Made by a program: the position numbers and the translations under genes. A stretch of 33,724 nt of DNA, taken from an uncultured Christensenella sp. (GTDB lineage Bacteria; Bacillota; Clostridia; Christensenellales; UBA3700). Positions within the stretch are counted from its first letter, which is position 1; every line of letters starts with the position of its first letter. The stretch is from contig CAJUEA010000016.1 of assembly GCA_910584975.1 (NCBI GenBank), positions 1 to 33,724 on the forward strand, given 5' to 3'. Under the pieces are notes generated by a model that ran no database searches, had not been told where the DNA came from, and saw only the letters and a program-made list of their open reading frames with translations. Positions 8,180 to 16,538 of this stretch are shown piece by piece.

Positions 8180-9191
8180 TGTCATCCTCAATACCACTCA
8201 AATTTTCTTTTATCTTTTGCAAAACATTGTTCTTAGCGAGCATAATAACTTGCTCAATACAACGGCAAATGCTTGCTGCTTTTGATGAGCCATGTGCTTT
8301 TACAATGATACAATCAACACCAAGTACAGTGCCACCCGCCTGCTCATTAACATCCATTGTTGACTTAAGTTTTTTTATAGCTGGCTTAATCAAAAGTCCA
8401 CCAATCTTTTGCAAAATACTACCATTTTTGATTGAATTTTTAATCAATCTCATAACAGTTAGTGCTGTGCCTTCAATAGTTTTAAGCGCAATATTTCCAC
8501 TAAAGCCATCGCATACCACAACATCATAATCGCCTGTCAAAATATCCCTTGCCTCAACATTGCCAACAAAATTGATTGATTTTGTATTCTCAAGTAAAGG
8601 ATAAGTTTCTTTTACAAGTTCATTGCCTTTGCCTTTTTCCTGTCCGTTGCTCAAAATTGCAACAGTCGGATTGCTTACGCCGTAAAGCGATTGCATATAA
8701 CAACTGCCCATTACAGCAAAATGCTGCAAATTTATTGGCTTGCAGTCTGCATTTGCTCCACAATCCACAAGCACAAAGCATTTGTCCTCAATCACTGTTG
8801 GCAAACTTGGTGCAAGACAAGGTCTGCTAATACCCTTAATTCGTTTTGCAACAAACAAAGATGCTGTCAGCAAAGCCCCGGTATTGCCGGCGCTTACCAC
8901 ACCTGCAAAAGAAGAATCCTCTTTTGCCATTCTTATTGCTTTTACCATTGAAGAATCTTTTTTTTGTCTTACCGCGATAGTTGGAACATCTTCATTAGTA
9001 ATAATCTCTGTACAATGACTTATTGAAATTTTATTGCCGTTGTAATTTGTAGCTAAAATAGGCTGAATAACCTCTTCATTGCCACAAATAACAATTTCCA
9101 AATCATTGTGTTTTTGCACAGCTTGAATTGCACCAAGCACTGCTTGCTCAGGGCAATAATCTCCACCGTGTCCATCCAAAATTATTTTCAT
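8169..9191 (-). CDS. plsX: Phosphate acyltransferase PlsX
   Basis: PlsX converts acyl-ACP to acyl-phosphate, the first step of phosphatidic acid synthesis in most Gram-positive bacteria. The 340-residue protein shows the family start MKIILDGHGGDYCPEQAVLGA, then GVVSAGNTGALL, GISRPCLAPSLPT, LVDCGANADCKPINL and VVCDGFSGNIALKTIEG. The ATG at 9191 has AAGGAGTGTAT directly upstream, better than a GTG two codons earlier. The partner PlsY is not in the window, but PlsC (28711-29445) is. The gene heads the run plsX-rnc-prmA. A 274-base AT-rich gap upstream shows no clear promoter: the nearest TTGAAA/TATAAT pair has a 20-base spacer. Confidence 0.96.
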   Translation of the reverse strand: MKIILDGHGGDYCPEQAVLGAIQAVQKHNDLEIVICGNEEVIQPILATNYNGNKISISHCTEIITNEDVPTIAVRQKKDSSMVKAIRMAKEDSSFAGVVSAGNTGALLTASLFVAKRIKGISRPCLAPSLPTVIEDKCFVLVDCGANADCKPINLQHFAVMGSCYMQSLYGVSNPTVAILSNGQEKGKGNELVKETYPLLENTKSINFVGNVEARDILTGDYDVVVCDGFSGNIALKTIEGTALTVMRLIKNSIKNGSILQKIGGLLIKPAIKKLKSTMDVNEQAGGTVLGVDCIIVKAHGSSKAASICRCIEQVIMLAKNNVLQKIKENLSGIEDDNEV

Positions 9192-9404
9192 ATACACTCC
9201 TTATATGGAAAATTTTAAATTTATACAATATTATATTAGCATAAAAAAAAATAATTTTCAATAATTTATATATAATATTATATATTTTTATTTAAAAGTA
9301 TTTAAACTTAAATTTATATTTTAGATTTTCAGTTTTAACATTTTAGCACATCGTCAATTATAAATTAATTTTGTATTGTTTTTGGCAACATTATATTAAC
9401 TAAC

Positions 9405-9440
9405 AAAATTAAAAAAGCAAATACGGAATCCCATATTTGC
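9405..9440 (-). terminator. Rho-independent terminator after the DUF421 gene
   Basis: Stem GCAAATA (9417-9423) with TATTTGC (9434-9440), extended inward by two G-C pairs after one mismatch. The minus strand continues into a T-rich stretch. Confidence 0.65.
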
Positions 9441-9465
9441 AAAATTAATTTATAATATGCACAAC

Positions 9466-10170
9466 TTAATTGTTGTTTTTTGTATGCACATTAATGACAT
9501 CTGTTTCGCTATCATAAGTTGCTAGAATAACATTTTCCAATTCCTCTTTTGATTTGAAATTAAGCTTGTCAAGCAACCATTGTTCGCTTTTATTTGCCTC
9601 GCTTAAACCAGAATATGAAATATCTCCGTCAACAACAAGAATATTGTTAAGTTTTGCCTGTTTGATTTCCACTTGATTTATATCCTCTGCAACAATCGGC
9701 TTTTGATTTCCTTTTGGCATTACAGAAAGTTCGCCACTTGTTTCAAAAATTGCATATGCAACATCTTGAATATCAAAGAAACTTTTTTCTCTTAGCATTG
9801 ACAACAAATCATTCACATCAATCTTACTTTTCTTAAGTTTATCGTAATCAATTTTTCCGTCATAAATAATTGTTATTGGCTTACCTTTCAAAAGTCTTTT
9901 TAAAAAAGTTGATTTTCTTCCAACAATATCTATAATCAAAGCAAGTGCCATAAAAATTGCCATTGCTATCAAAAAATAATAAAATGGAATTTCAGAGTTG
10001 ATTGACATTTCTGCAGCAATCGAACCCAAAGATATACCAACAGCATAGTCAATAAACTCAAGCTGTGCAATCTGTTTTTTGCCAAGAATTTTTGAGATTA
10101 TAAACAAAAACAAAAAGGATACTACTGAATTGATAAGCACCCAATAAATAGGTGCAATTCCAAATTGCAT
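9466..10170 (-). CDS. DUF421 (YetF-like) membrane protein
   Basis: This 234-residue protein has three hydrophobic segments at roughly residues 5-28 (IYWVLINSVVSFLFLFIISKILG), 35-55 (IDYAVGISLGSIAAEM) and 60-82 (FYYFLIAMAIFMALALIIDIVG). A cytoplasmic alpha/beta domain follows, with the family signature PITIIYDGKIDYDKLKKSKI, then DLLSMLREKSFFDIQDVAYAI and ETSGELSVMPK. The family is widespread in Bacillota and of poorly known function; some members are linked to spores or stress. I chose the ATG at 10170 because GGAGGTGGATT precedes it; a longer frame upstream lacks support. It is flanked by terminators on both sides, so it is probably a single-gene unit. Confidence 0.87.
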   Translation of the reverse strand: MQFGIAPIYWVLINSVVSFLFLFIISKILGKKQIAQLEFIDYAVGISLGSIAAEMSINSEIPFYYFLIAMAIFMALALIIDIVGRKSTFLKRLLKGKPITIIYDGKIDYDKLKKSKIDVNDLLSMLREKSFFDIQDVAYAIFETSGELSVMPKGNQKPIVAEDINQVEIKQAKLNNILVVDGDISYSGLSEANKSEQWLLDKLNFKSKEELENVILATYDSETDVINVHTKNNN

Positions 10171-10244
10171 AATCCACCTCCACAAAATTAGATTTTGCAA
10201 ATAAAAGCAAATTATGCATTTTAAAATCAAAAATTTTTTATGCA

Positions 10245-10277
10245 AAAAAAGTGAACTAAACTTTAGCCCACTTTTTT
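10245..10277 (-). terminator. Bidirectional-looking terminator between the DUF4832 gene and the DUF421 gene
   Basis: AAAAAAGTG pairs with CACTTTTTT around an inner CTAAA/TTTAG stem, with a 2x2 internal loop. A and T tracts flank it on both sides. Confidence 0.75.
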
Positions 10278-10305
10278 AATTTAATATCGATTTTCAGCGT
10301 GTTTT

Positions 10306-11310
10306 TAATATTTTATAAAGTTTACGCCATATTTATACACAATATCATTTGCTGTTTTTATATCAAAGTTCCCATACAATGCTCAAGCATTTGTTTTAAA
10401 AACTCAATTCCAACCACCATTTCGTTTGGCTCATCAGTATAGCCACCCCAAGGCATTTCTCCGTCATTCAATCTGTAAGGAGCATTTGCAAAAAATTTCT
10501 TATAATCTTTGCTTGAATACTTATCTGCTGCCGTATTCCAAGAATGTGGCCTTCCAACCAAAAAATCATTGTGATAGCCAACATATTCTGATTTAGGATT
10601 TTTGTCTGTTTGATTTACCACACGCATATCTCTACCTTGAAAATATGTGCCGTCAGGGAAAGCATCAATCATTGCATTAAGCAATTTCTTTTCGTTGTAC
10701 TTTCCCAAAGTTGCACCCCACTCTCCCCAAGCGCCAATCATTCCAAATTGATAAGCCGTTACTGTATCTTTAATCAACTGCAAATTTCGCATATTAAACT
10801 GCTTGATTTGCCTCAAATGTTCAAGAATAATGTCTTGCTTAGGGCTATGATTTCCCCCTTGTGTATGGTCGCAAGCAAATCTTAACAACATACTCATTTT
10901 TAGCGAACGGATATGCTCAAAATAGCACTTCATTTGATTAAACGCCAAGTCATCAAGTGGTTTGTCAACATACTCTGTCAAATAAATATAGACTTGAATT
11001 TCAACTGCTTTGTCGTCCTTGTATGTTTCAAGTTCATCTTCAAGCATTTTGTAGCCATCACTTCCCTCGTCTGTTGGCCAAGCTCTGCCACTGCCCAAGG
11101 TATAATATGTCTCCAACCTGAAACTCTGTCAATATTGCCAAGCAACTCCTCGCTTTTATCTCCACTTAAATGCTTAATACTGCCATTTGGTGCAATATTA
11201 AGGCTCAAATCTGTCAATGTGATTACACTTTTTGTATTGCAACTCACCAAAGTAAATATTGCAATAGTCAAAACAACCACTAAACATAAATATTTAAAAC
11301 TATATTTCAC
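10306..11310 (-). pseudogene. Frame-disrupted DUF4874/DUF4832 lipoprotein
   Basis: Two reading frames together resemble one secreted protein. Frame 1 starts at GTG 11310 (GAGG six bases upstream). It encodes a lipoprotein signal peptide ending LVSC and continues to about DRVSGWRH. The rest of the protein lies in another frame from about 11110 to 10358 (YYTLGSGRAWP, MLLRFACDH, FGMIGAWGEWGATLGKY, YVGYHNDFLVG, MPWGGY), matching DUF4874 then DUF4832. The second frame has only a TTG candidate start without a ribosome binding site, so a one-base loss near 11105-11113 explains the break. The 3' end is also short for the family. A third frame reads on to 10306 (NFDIKTANDIVYKYGV), so a second shift near 10370 is possible. 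Function of the family is unknown; a carbohydrate-related role is only a guess. A sequencing error is the alternative to decay. Confidence 0.72.
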
Positions 11311-11339
11311 TTTTCACCTCAAAATCAATTTGCATTTTT

Positions 11340-11368
11340 ATTATAGCATATTTAAATGGTAAATTAAA
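11340..11368 (-). promoter_or_regulatory. Possible promoter of the disrupted DUF4832 gene
   Basis: Minus-strand TATAAT (11340-11345) with an extended TGC just upstream. A weak -35 (TTTAAT, 11363-11368) lies at 17-base spacing. Confidence 0.45.
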
Positions 11369-11576
11369 GTAGAGTTTTTTGCTCGTTTTACCACTAATTT
11401 TATAGACTAATAATTATAAAAAATCAATGATAACATATTTGCAAATTGCAATAAAAACTTAACTTGTCTATTTTAAATAATAAGCCTAAAAAGCATAAAA
11501 AGTAATCTAATTACAAACTAGGGCTTAAGCACAAAAAACATAAACACATTAACCTTAAAAGAAAAATTGCAAAAAG

Positions 11577-11610
11577 AAAAAAGGAATGTCACATTTAACA
11601 TTCCTTTTTT
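11577..11610 (-). terminator. Terminator of yceD-rpmF
   Basis: AAAAAAGGAATGT pairs with ACATTCCTTTTTT across a short AT-rich loop; T tract on the minus strand. Confidence 0.85.
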
Positions 11611-11631
11611 ACTACTTGTTTAAAACAAAAA

Positions 11632-11823
11632 TTAGTCAGCTTTTTTTTCGCTCATATCTACTACAGTTTTACCATCATATGCACCACAATTTGGACAAAC
11701 TTTATGGCTTGCCTTCAACTCGCCACAATTTGGGCATTCTGATAGATTTGGAGCACTGATTTTCCAATTAGCGGCTCTTGTATGTTTTCTTTGTTTTGAT
11801 GTTTTATTTTTCTGAACTGCCAT
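11632..11823 (-). CDS. rpmF: 50S ribosomal protein L32
   Basis: This 63-residue protein of the large subunit has the L32 start MAVQKNKTSKQRKHTRAANWK. It also has a four-cysteine zinc ribbon, CPNCGELKASHKVCPNCGAY. GGGAGGTGCAAGGAA precedes the ATG. It lies 21 bases after yceD, the near-universal yceD-rpmF pairing, and ends at a strong terminator. Confidence 0.98.
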   Translation of the reverse strand: MAVQKNKTSKQRKHTRAANWKISAPNLSECPNCGELKASHKVCPNCGAYDGKTVVDMSEKKAD

Positions 11824-11844
11824 TTCCTTGCACCTCCCGTAGAT

Positions 11845-12348
11845 TTATTTTAAGTTTTTTAACACACCAAACGGATTGTTAGGTGTAATATTTTCAGAAG
11901 TTCGCAATTTATCACAATCACAACTCTTCTCATTCAAATTTGTACCACAAATGCTGCAAAGTCCTTTGCAATCTGGCTTGCACAATACCCTTGTTGGCAA
12001 ATTAAGAATAATTTCTTGCTCTGCAGGAATTGTCATATCCACAACATTGTTGTTATAAGGATAAAAGCCTTCTTGAACCTCTTCGCCTTCCAAATAAAAA
12101 CTTGCCATACATCTTACACAAAAATCTTTTTTTACATCAGCAAGACATCTGTCACACTTAAAGATTATTGAATAATTAAGTTCGCTATCAACATAAACAT
12201 TGTCCTTATCCACTACAAAAGTGCCTTGAATTTCAATGTCGCCGTCAAATTCAGCAAGCAAGCCTGAAAGGATATTTTCATTTGCTTTGATTGTTTGACT
12301 GAAAGGATAAAACTCGCCTTGATTTGCTTTTGCAATGTTTATAGACAT
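11845..12348 (-). CDS. yceD: YceD/DUF177 family protein, 23S rRNA accumulation
   Basis: Members of this family (YlbN in Bacillus) are needed for normal 23S rRNA accumulation in bacteria and plastids; the mechanism is not well known. The 167-residue protein has an internal beta-rich part (GDIEIQGTFVVDKDNVYVD). It has cysteine pairs CDRCLADVKKDFCVRC and, near the C-terminus, CKPDCKGLCSICGTNLNEKSCDC, the standard family ending. GAGGAGGTAAACT gives a strong ribosome binding site. It is co-transcribed with rpmF from a consensus promoter. Confidence 0.93.
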   Translation of the reverse strand: MSINIAKANQGEFYPFSQTIKANENILSGLLAEFDGDIEIQGTFVVDKDNVYVDSELNYSIIFKCDRCLADVKKDFCVRCMASFYLEGEEVQEGFYPYNNNVVDMTIPAEQEIILNLPTRVLCKPDCKGLCSICGTNLNEKSCDCDKLRTSENITPNNPFGVLKNLK

Positions 12349-12371
12349 AGTTTACCTCCTCAATCTATCAA

Positions 12372-12400
12372 ATTATATATTAATATTGAGTTTTTGTCAA
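12372..12400 (-). promoter_or_regulatory. Consensus promoter of yceD-rpmF
   Basis: Minus-strand TTGACA (12395-12400), 17-base spacer, TATAAT (12372-12377). This is an exact sigma-A consensus, as expected for a ribosomal protein operon. The yceD ATG is about 25 bases past the -10. Confidence 0.82.
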
Positions 12401-12481
12401 TTAAAATAACGCATTTTTATTATAAAAAGAAGATTTTTAGCATTTATCGCTTGCAAATCAAACTTTTTTCAAATTTTGTGC

Positions 12482-13681
12482 TTATTTTTTGATAACCAAT
12501 TCTTTTGTTTCTCTTGCAATAACAAGTTCCTCATTAGTTGGAATAACAAAAACTTTAACTTTTGAGTCAGCTGTTGAAATTTCAACATTTTGTCTTCTTG
12601 GGCAATTCGCATTCTTTTCCCAATCAATTTTAACACCCAACCAATCAAGTTTTTCTAGCACTCTGCGTCTTGCAGCAAAAGCATTTTCGCCAATACCACC
12701 AGTAAACACAATACAATCCACTCCTTGCAAAGCTGCTGCATAAGCACCGATATATTTTCTGATACGATAAGATGTCATTTCCTGAACAAGCTGAGCTCTT
12801 TCATTACCCTCTTCGGCAGCCTTTGCAACTGCTCTTGCATCAGATGACACACCAGAAACGCCAAGGAAACCACTCTTTTTGTTCAAATAGTTAAGCATTT
12901 GGTGAATATCCATACCTTTTTTGTCCATCAAAAACTCAAGACAAGCAGGGTCAATATCTCCTGAACGAGTGCCCATCATAAGTCCTTCAAGTGGAGTCAA
13001 GCCCATTGAAGTGTCTTGACATTTGCCATCTTTTACAGCTGAAATAGAAGAACCATTACCCAAATGGCAGTTGATAATTTTGCATTTTTCAGTGCCCATC
13101 AATTTAATTGCCTCACCTGTAACATATTTGTGGGATGTTCCGTGGAAACCATAACGACGAACTTTAAATTGCTCGTAATCTTCATATGGAATAGCATACA
13201 TATAAGCATATTTTGGCATTGTCATATGAAAAGCAGTGTCAAACACAGCAACCATTGGCACATTTGGAAGTAAGCTTTGGCAAGACTCCACACACGCAAT
13301 GTTTGCAGGCATATGAAGTGGTCCAAGTGGAATATTCTTTTTCATAATTGCAAGAGTTTCTGGAGTGATAACAACAGAACCATCAAAATCCTCTCCACTG
13401 TGCAACACTCTGTGACCAACTGCACTGATTTCGTCAATACTACCAACAACACCAAAGTTTTTGTCAGTTAAAAGGCTGAAAACAACCTTCAAAGCTTGTG
13501 TATGATTTTCAAAATGATGTTTTTCGATATGTTCAGGCTCTCCTGCAACCTTATGCTCTATTGTAGAAGTTTGTTGACCAATACAATCCACACCACCACT
13601 GCAAAGACAACTTTCGTCTGTCATATCGATAACTTGATATTTAAGTGAGCTACTGCCCGCATTTACTACTAAAATTTTCAT
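12482..13681 (-). CDS. ackA: Acetate kinase
   Basis: AckA transfers phosphate from acetyl phosphate to ADP, giving acetate and ATP, the main substrate-level ATP step of many fermenters. The 399-residue protein starts MKILVVNAGSSSLKYQVID (phosphate-binding signature). It has RVLHSGEDF, VFDTAFHMTMP, YGFHGTSHKYV, CHLGNGSSISAV, DTSMGLTPLEGLMMGTRSGD and FTGGIGENA, with the catalytic Asp in VFDTAFH and Arg in GTRSGDIDP. The ATG at 13681 follows AGGAGTTAAT. Pta lies 134 bases upstream, but ackA has its own promoter-like boxes. Confidence 0.98.
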   Translation of the reverse strand: MKILVVNAGSSSLKYQVIDMTDESCLCSGGVDCIGQQTSTIEHKVAGEPEHIEKHHFENHTQALKVVFSLLTDKNFGVVGSIDEISAVGHRVLHSGEDFDGSVVITPETLAIMKKNIPLGPLHMPANIACVESCQSLLPNVPMVAVFDTAFHMTMPKYAYMYAIPYEDYEQFKVRRYGFHGTSHKYVTGEAIKLMGTEKCKIINCHLGNGSSISAVKDGKCQDTSMGLTPLEGLMMGTRSGDIDPACLEFLMDKKGMDIHQMLNYLNKKSGFLGVSGVSSDARAVAKAAEEGNERAQLVQEMTSYRIRKYIGAYAAALQGVDCIVFTGGIGENAFAARRRVLEKLDWLGVKIDWEKNANCPRRQNVEISTADSKVKVFVIPTNEELVIARETKELVIKK

Positions 13682-13711
13682 ATTAACTCCTATAAGTTTT
13701 GACTTAATCAA

Positions 13712-13740
13712 ATAATAACTATATTCTTAAATTTTTTCAA
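13712..13740 (-). promoter_or_regulatory. Probable promoter for ackA
   Basis: Minus-strand TTGAAA (13735-13740), 17-base spacer, TATTAT (13712-13717), in the gap between pta and ackA. Confidence 0.6.
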
Positions 13741-13815
13741 ACGGATTCAAACTGATTTTTGCAAACAAATCACAAATCAAACTTTGCAACCTTTGCATTA
13801 ATTTTTATCTAAAAA

Positions 13816-14811
13816 TTACTTTTCTGACTGAACAGCTGTGATTGCAACAACACCAACAATATCACTTACAACACAACCTCTTGACAAATCGTTGATTGGT
13901 TTTGCAAAGCCTTGACAAATAGGTCCAACGGCCTCTGCACCTGCCAATCTTTGAGCAAGTTTATAGCCAATGTTACCTGCACCCAAATCAGGGAAAATAA
14001 GCACATTTGCCTTTCCTTCAAGCTTGCCGTTTGGTGCTTTAAGTTTTGCAACTGAAGGCACAAGTGCTGCATCCACCTGCAGTTCGCCATCAATAATCAT
14101 ATCTGGGCATTTTTCAATAACTTTGTTTGTCGCCTCAACAACCTTATCAACATTTGCGTGTTTTGCACTGCCTTTTGTTGAAAAAGAAAGCATTGCCACT
14201 CTCGGTTCAATTCCTGCAAGTGTTGCTGCAGAATTTGCAGTTGAAATTGCAATATCACAAAGTTGATCTGCATTAGGATCAGGGTTAACTGCACAATCAC
14301 CAAACACCATAACCTCATTGTCTTTATACAAAGTGTTGTCAAAACTCATAAGGAAACAGCTTGAAACAGTGCTTACACCCGGTGCAGTTTTAACAACTTG
14401 CAAACCTGCCCTAAGCACATTGCCAGTTGAATTGATTGCACCACCAACCATTCCGTCAGCCTCGCCAAGCTTTAACATTAATGCACCAAAAAACAAATTG
14501 TTGTTTTTAACCAAGCTTTGTGCTTGCTCAATTGTCATTCCTTTAGCTTTTCTAAGTTCAAACAAAGTGTTTGAATATATTTCAAATTTATCTGAATTTT
14601 TAGGGTTGATAACTTCAATATCATCAGTTGCAATGTCAGGACGCATACTTTTTATAACCTCTCTGTCGCCAAGCAAAATAACTTTTGCAATTTTGTTATC
14701 AGTTATGTATCTTGCCGCTTCAATAACTCGTGGCTCTTCACCTTCTGGCAAAACGATAGTTTTGTACAGCTTTGTTGCTTTTTTAATAATTGAGTCCATT
14801 AACTTACTCAT
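13816..14811 (-). CDS. pta: Phosphate acetyltransferase
   Basis: Pta converts acetyl-CoA and phosphate to acetyl phosphate for AckA. The 331-residue protein is the short single-domain form. Motifs include TIVLPEGEEPRVIEAA, DGMVGGAINSTGNVLRAGLQ, VFGDCAVNPDPNADQLCDIA, MLSFSTKGSAKH, DGELQVDAALVPSVA and NVLIFPDLGAGNIGYKL-AQRL. I chose the ATG at 14811, with GGAGG ten bases and GAGG four bases upstream; an upstream TTG or a downstream ATG (MDSIIKKA) cannot be fully excluded. It runs 5' of ackA, the order expected for the pathway. Confidence 0.97.
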   Translation of the reverse strand: MSKLMDSIIKKATKLYKTIVLPEGEEPRVIEAARYITDNKIAKVILLGDREVIKSMRPDIATDDIEVINPKNSDKFEIYSNTLFELRKAKGMTIEQAQSLVKNNNLFFGALMLKLGEADGMVGGAINSTGNVLRAGLQVVKTAPGVSTVSSCFLMSFDNTLYKDNEVMVFGDCAVNPDPNADQLCDIAISTANSAATLAGIEPRVAMLSFSTKGSAKHANVDKVVEATNKVIEKCPDMIIDGELQVDAALVPSVAKLKAPNGKLEGKANVLIFPDLGAGNIGYKLAQRLAGAEAVGPICQGFAKPINDLSRGCVVSDIVGVVAITAVQSEK

Positions 14812-14901
14812 AAGTCCTCTTCCTCCAAATAATTTACTCAAAATACTTTTATTTTTTCAAAAAATGTTATATAATGAATTGATAAACATTCATTAATATT
14901 A

Positions 14902-14930
14902 ATTATAGTATATTTTTAAATAAAAATCAA
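14902..14930 (-). promoter_or_regulatory. Promoter for pta
   Basis: Minus-strand TTGATT (14925-14930), 17-base spacer, TATAAT (14902-14907). The gap from 14812 to 15223 between the divergent pta and tmcAL genes holds this promoter and the two tandem repeats B and C. I see no clear plus-strand promoter for tmcAL. Confidence 0.68.
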
Positions 14931-14998
14931 TACTTTTTGTTGCAAAAGCAAGCAAATTTTAAATTAATATAAAATAATTAAAATTTTGTAAAATTATT

Positions 14999-15066
14999 GT
15001 CATCCCGAGCGTAATGGAGCCCTACAAAATAACTTTTTCGTGGGATACAAGAATGTAACTCATACT
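14999..15066 (+). repeat. Intergenic hairpin repeat, copy B
   Basis: It begins GTCATCCCGAGCGTAATGG, has a central CCCTACAAAATAAC...CGTGGG inverted repeat, and ends with a degraded tail AACTCATACT. It is followed head-to-tail by copy C, 81 bases on. Confidence 0.75.
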
Positions 15067-15079
15067 ATTATTAAGTTTT

Positions 15080-15148
15080 GTCATCCCGAGCGTAAAGGGG
15101 TCCCCACAAAATAACTTTTTTGTGGGGTAAAGAGAGGGATCTCAAATT
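15080..15148 (+). repeat. Intergenic hairpin repeat, copy C (best-preserved)
   Basis: It begins GTCATCCCGAGCG and ends GGGATCTCAAAT. The centre holds a perfect 10-bp stem, CCCCACAAAA with TTTTGTGGGG, around a 6-base loop. It resembles the GTCATxCTGAGC...GATCTC intergenic repeats that I recall from many bacterial genomes. Confidence 0.8.
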
Positions 15149-15223
15149 GTGCTTACAAAAAAGCATTACCTTTAGTAAAAACAACAAAAAATTAACTTAA
15201 ATATCTAAAAAAGGAGAACACAT

Positions 15224-16333
15224 TTGATAGCAGCAATTATTGTGGAATATAATCCATTGCACAACGGACATATTTATCACATAGAGCAAACGAAAAAACT
15301 TTTATCCGAGCTTGCCCCAAACGAAAACAACAGCATAGTTGCCATTATGAGTGGCAATTTTACTGAGCGTGGAGATATTGCCGTTTTAAACAAATACACA
15401 AGAGCCAAACACGCAATAATGTCAGGTGTGGATATGGTTATTGAATTGCCTGCAATTTATGCCACCTCTTCTGCTGAATATTTTGCAAATGGTGCAATGC
15501 AAATTGCAAGCAAAATCAAAAACTTAGGATTGATTTGTTTTGGCGCTGAATGTGATGACATAAACACCCTTTGTGAAATTGCAAAAATCACAACTTCAAA
15601 AGAGTTTGATTTTCAAATTAAAAACCACTTAAAAGAAGGCTTGTCTTATCCAGTATCAAGTGAAAAAGCATTGAAAAACCTATCGAAAATCGATACTAAA
15701 ATCGCAAATATGCCAAATAACATACTTGCAATAGAATATATAAAACAAGCAATAAAACAAAAAATTCCAGCAAAATTGTTTGCAATAAAAAGAGTTGGAA
15801 ATGACTACAATGACAGCAGTTTGAATGAGCAATTCAACAGCGCAAAAGCAATTCGGCAAGCTATAAAAAATGAGAATACAGACTTTGAAAAACTAAAAAT
15901 GCCACAATATGTTTTTGACGACTTAAAAAATAAGGAAACTGATTACGAAAAACTATTTGCCATTGTTGCAAACAAATGCCTCGATATGCAAAATGTTTAT
16001 GAGGATAATGAAGGTATTTTGAACAGAATAAAAAAATACTCACAAATTGCAACAGACTACAATCAATTGCTTGATTTAGCTCACACCAAAAGATATACAA
16101 AATCTAAAATAAAACGCATTTTGTTGCATATTGCCTTAAATCACACACAATATTGCCTAAAAGAATGTGGCAAACCAAACATTTTGGCAGTTAAGTCAAA
16201 CAAAAAACAGCTTTTATCACATATTGATTTTGGTGGTGAAACACATAGCATTGAGCAAAATGCTTTTGCTAACAAAATATACAACATTGTAAGTTCAGAC
16301 AAAATCTCGCAAGATTCAATGCTTATTATTTAA
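15224..16333 (+). CDS. tmcAL: tRNA(Met) cytidine acetate ligase (TmcAL/YlbM)
   Basis: TmcAL uses acetate and ATP to make N4-acetylcytidine at the wobble base of elongator tRNA-Met. The 369-residue protein has the nucleotidyltransferase fold. The start is IAAIIVEYNPLHNGHIYHIEQTK, carrying the HxGH-type motif NGH. MSGNFTERGDIAVLNKYTRA and ATSSAEYFANGA follow, then RVGNDYND. The start is TTG at 15224, preceded by AAAGGAG seven bases upstream. It is the first plus-strand gene in the window, divergent from pta. Length is slightly short for the family (about 390-410), mostly from a reduced C-terminal part. Acetate from Pta-AckA is its substrate, which may explain the recurring neighbourhood. Confidence 0.93.
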   Translation: MIAAIIVEYNPLHNGHIYHIEQTKKLLSELAPNENNSIVAIMSGNFTERGDIAVLNKYTRAKHAIMSGVDMVIELPAIYATSSAEYFANGAMQIASKIKNLGLICFGAECDDINTLCEIAKITTSKEFDFQIKNHLKEGLSYPVSSEKALKNLSKIDTKIANMPNNILAIEYIKQAIKQKIPAKLFAIKRVGNDYNDSSLNEQFNSAKAIRQAIKNENTDFEKLKMPQYVFDDLKNKETDYEKLFAIVANKCLDMQNVYEDNEGILNRIKKYSQIATDYNQLLDLAHTKRYTKSKIKRILLHIALNHTQYCLKECGKPNILAVKSNKKQLLSHIDFGGETHSIEQNAFANKIYNIVSSDKISQDSMLII

Positions 16334-16373
16334 TAACCACTTTCCTACAACATACAACCAGTCAAATTGATTA

Positions 16374-16412
16374 ATTGCTTTTATTATGCTTAAAACATAA
16401 AAGCAATTTTTT
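16374..16412 (+). terminator. Terminator of tmcAL
   Basis: ATTGCTTTTAT (16374-16384) pairs with ATAAAAGCAAT (16397-16407), followed by a T run. Confidence 0.8.
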
Positions 16413-16434
16413 ACAAAACGCCTTGATAATGTGT

Positions 16435-16474
16435 AAAAAGTGTTAAAAAATGTATACATTTTTTAACACTTTTT
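16435..16474. repeat. Perfect 40-bp palindrome
   Basis: Each 20-base arm is the exact reverse complement of the other (left arm AAAAAGTGTTAAAAAATGTA), with no loop. A near copy of its right half recurs at 16587-16610 (21 of 24 bases the same). It may be a bidirectional terminator or a protein-binding site. Confidence 0.85.
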
Positions 16475-16538
16475 TCTTTGTTTTTAATATAGCTATAAGT
16501 TTTATATTTTTTAAAATTTCTTAGTTATTTACATAATT

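Larger units (their letters stand above)
11311..11631. other. Intergenic gap, 321 bases
   Basis: This gap holds the putative DUF4832 promoter at its left end and the rpmF terminator at 11577-11610. The remaining 200 bases are AT-rich with no coding pattern or structured RNA that I can see. Confidence 0.6.

Noticed and set aside
9192..9465. Clear plsX promoter
   Set aside because: The best TTGAAA/TATAAT pair (9256-9261 and 9230-9235) is separated by 20 bases, too long to call with confidence.
10358..11116. An independent 252-residue DUF4832 gene starting at 11116
   Set aside because: Its only start is a TTG without a ribosome binding site, and the upstream frame supplies the missing signal peptide, so it is treated as part of one broken gene.
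12295..12492. Small plus-strand frame across the yceD promoter
   Set aside because: It runs through a consensus promoter of the opposite strand, has no ribosome binding site and encodes no recognisable protein.
14999..15148. CRISPR-like array from the tandem repeats
   Set aside because: Only two units, each about 70 bases with an internal hairpin, no unique spacers of constant length, and no cas genes in the window.
16435..16474. Phage or plasmid attachment site
   Set aside because: No integrase, no direct-repeat partner flanking an insertion, and no tRNA gene nearby.
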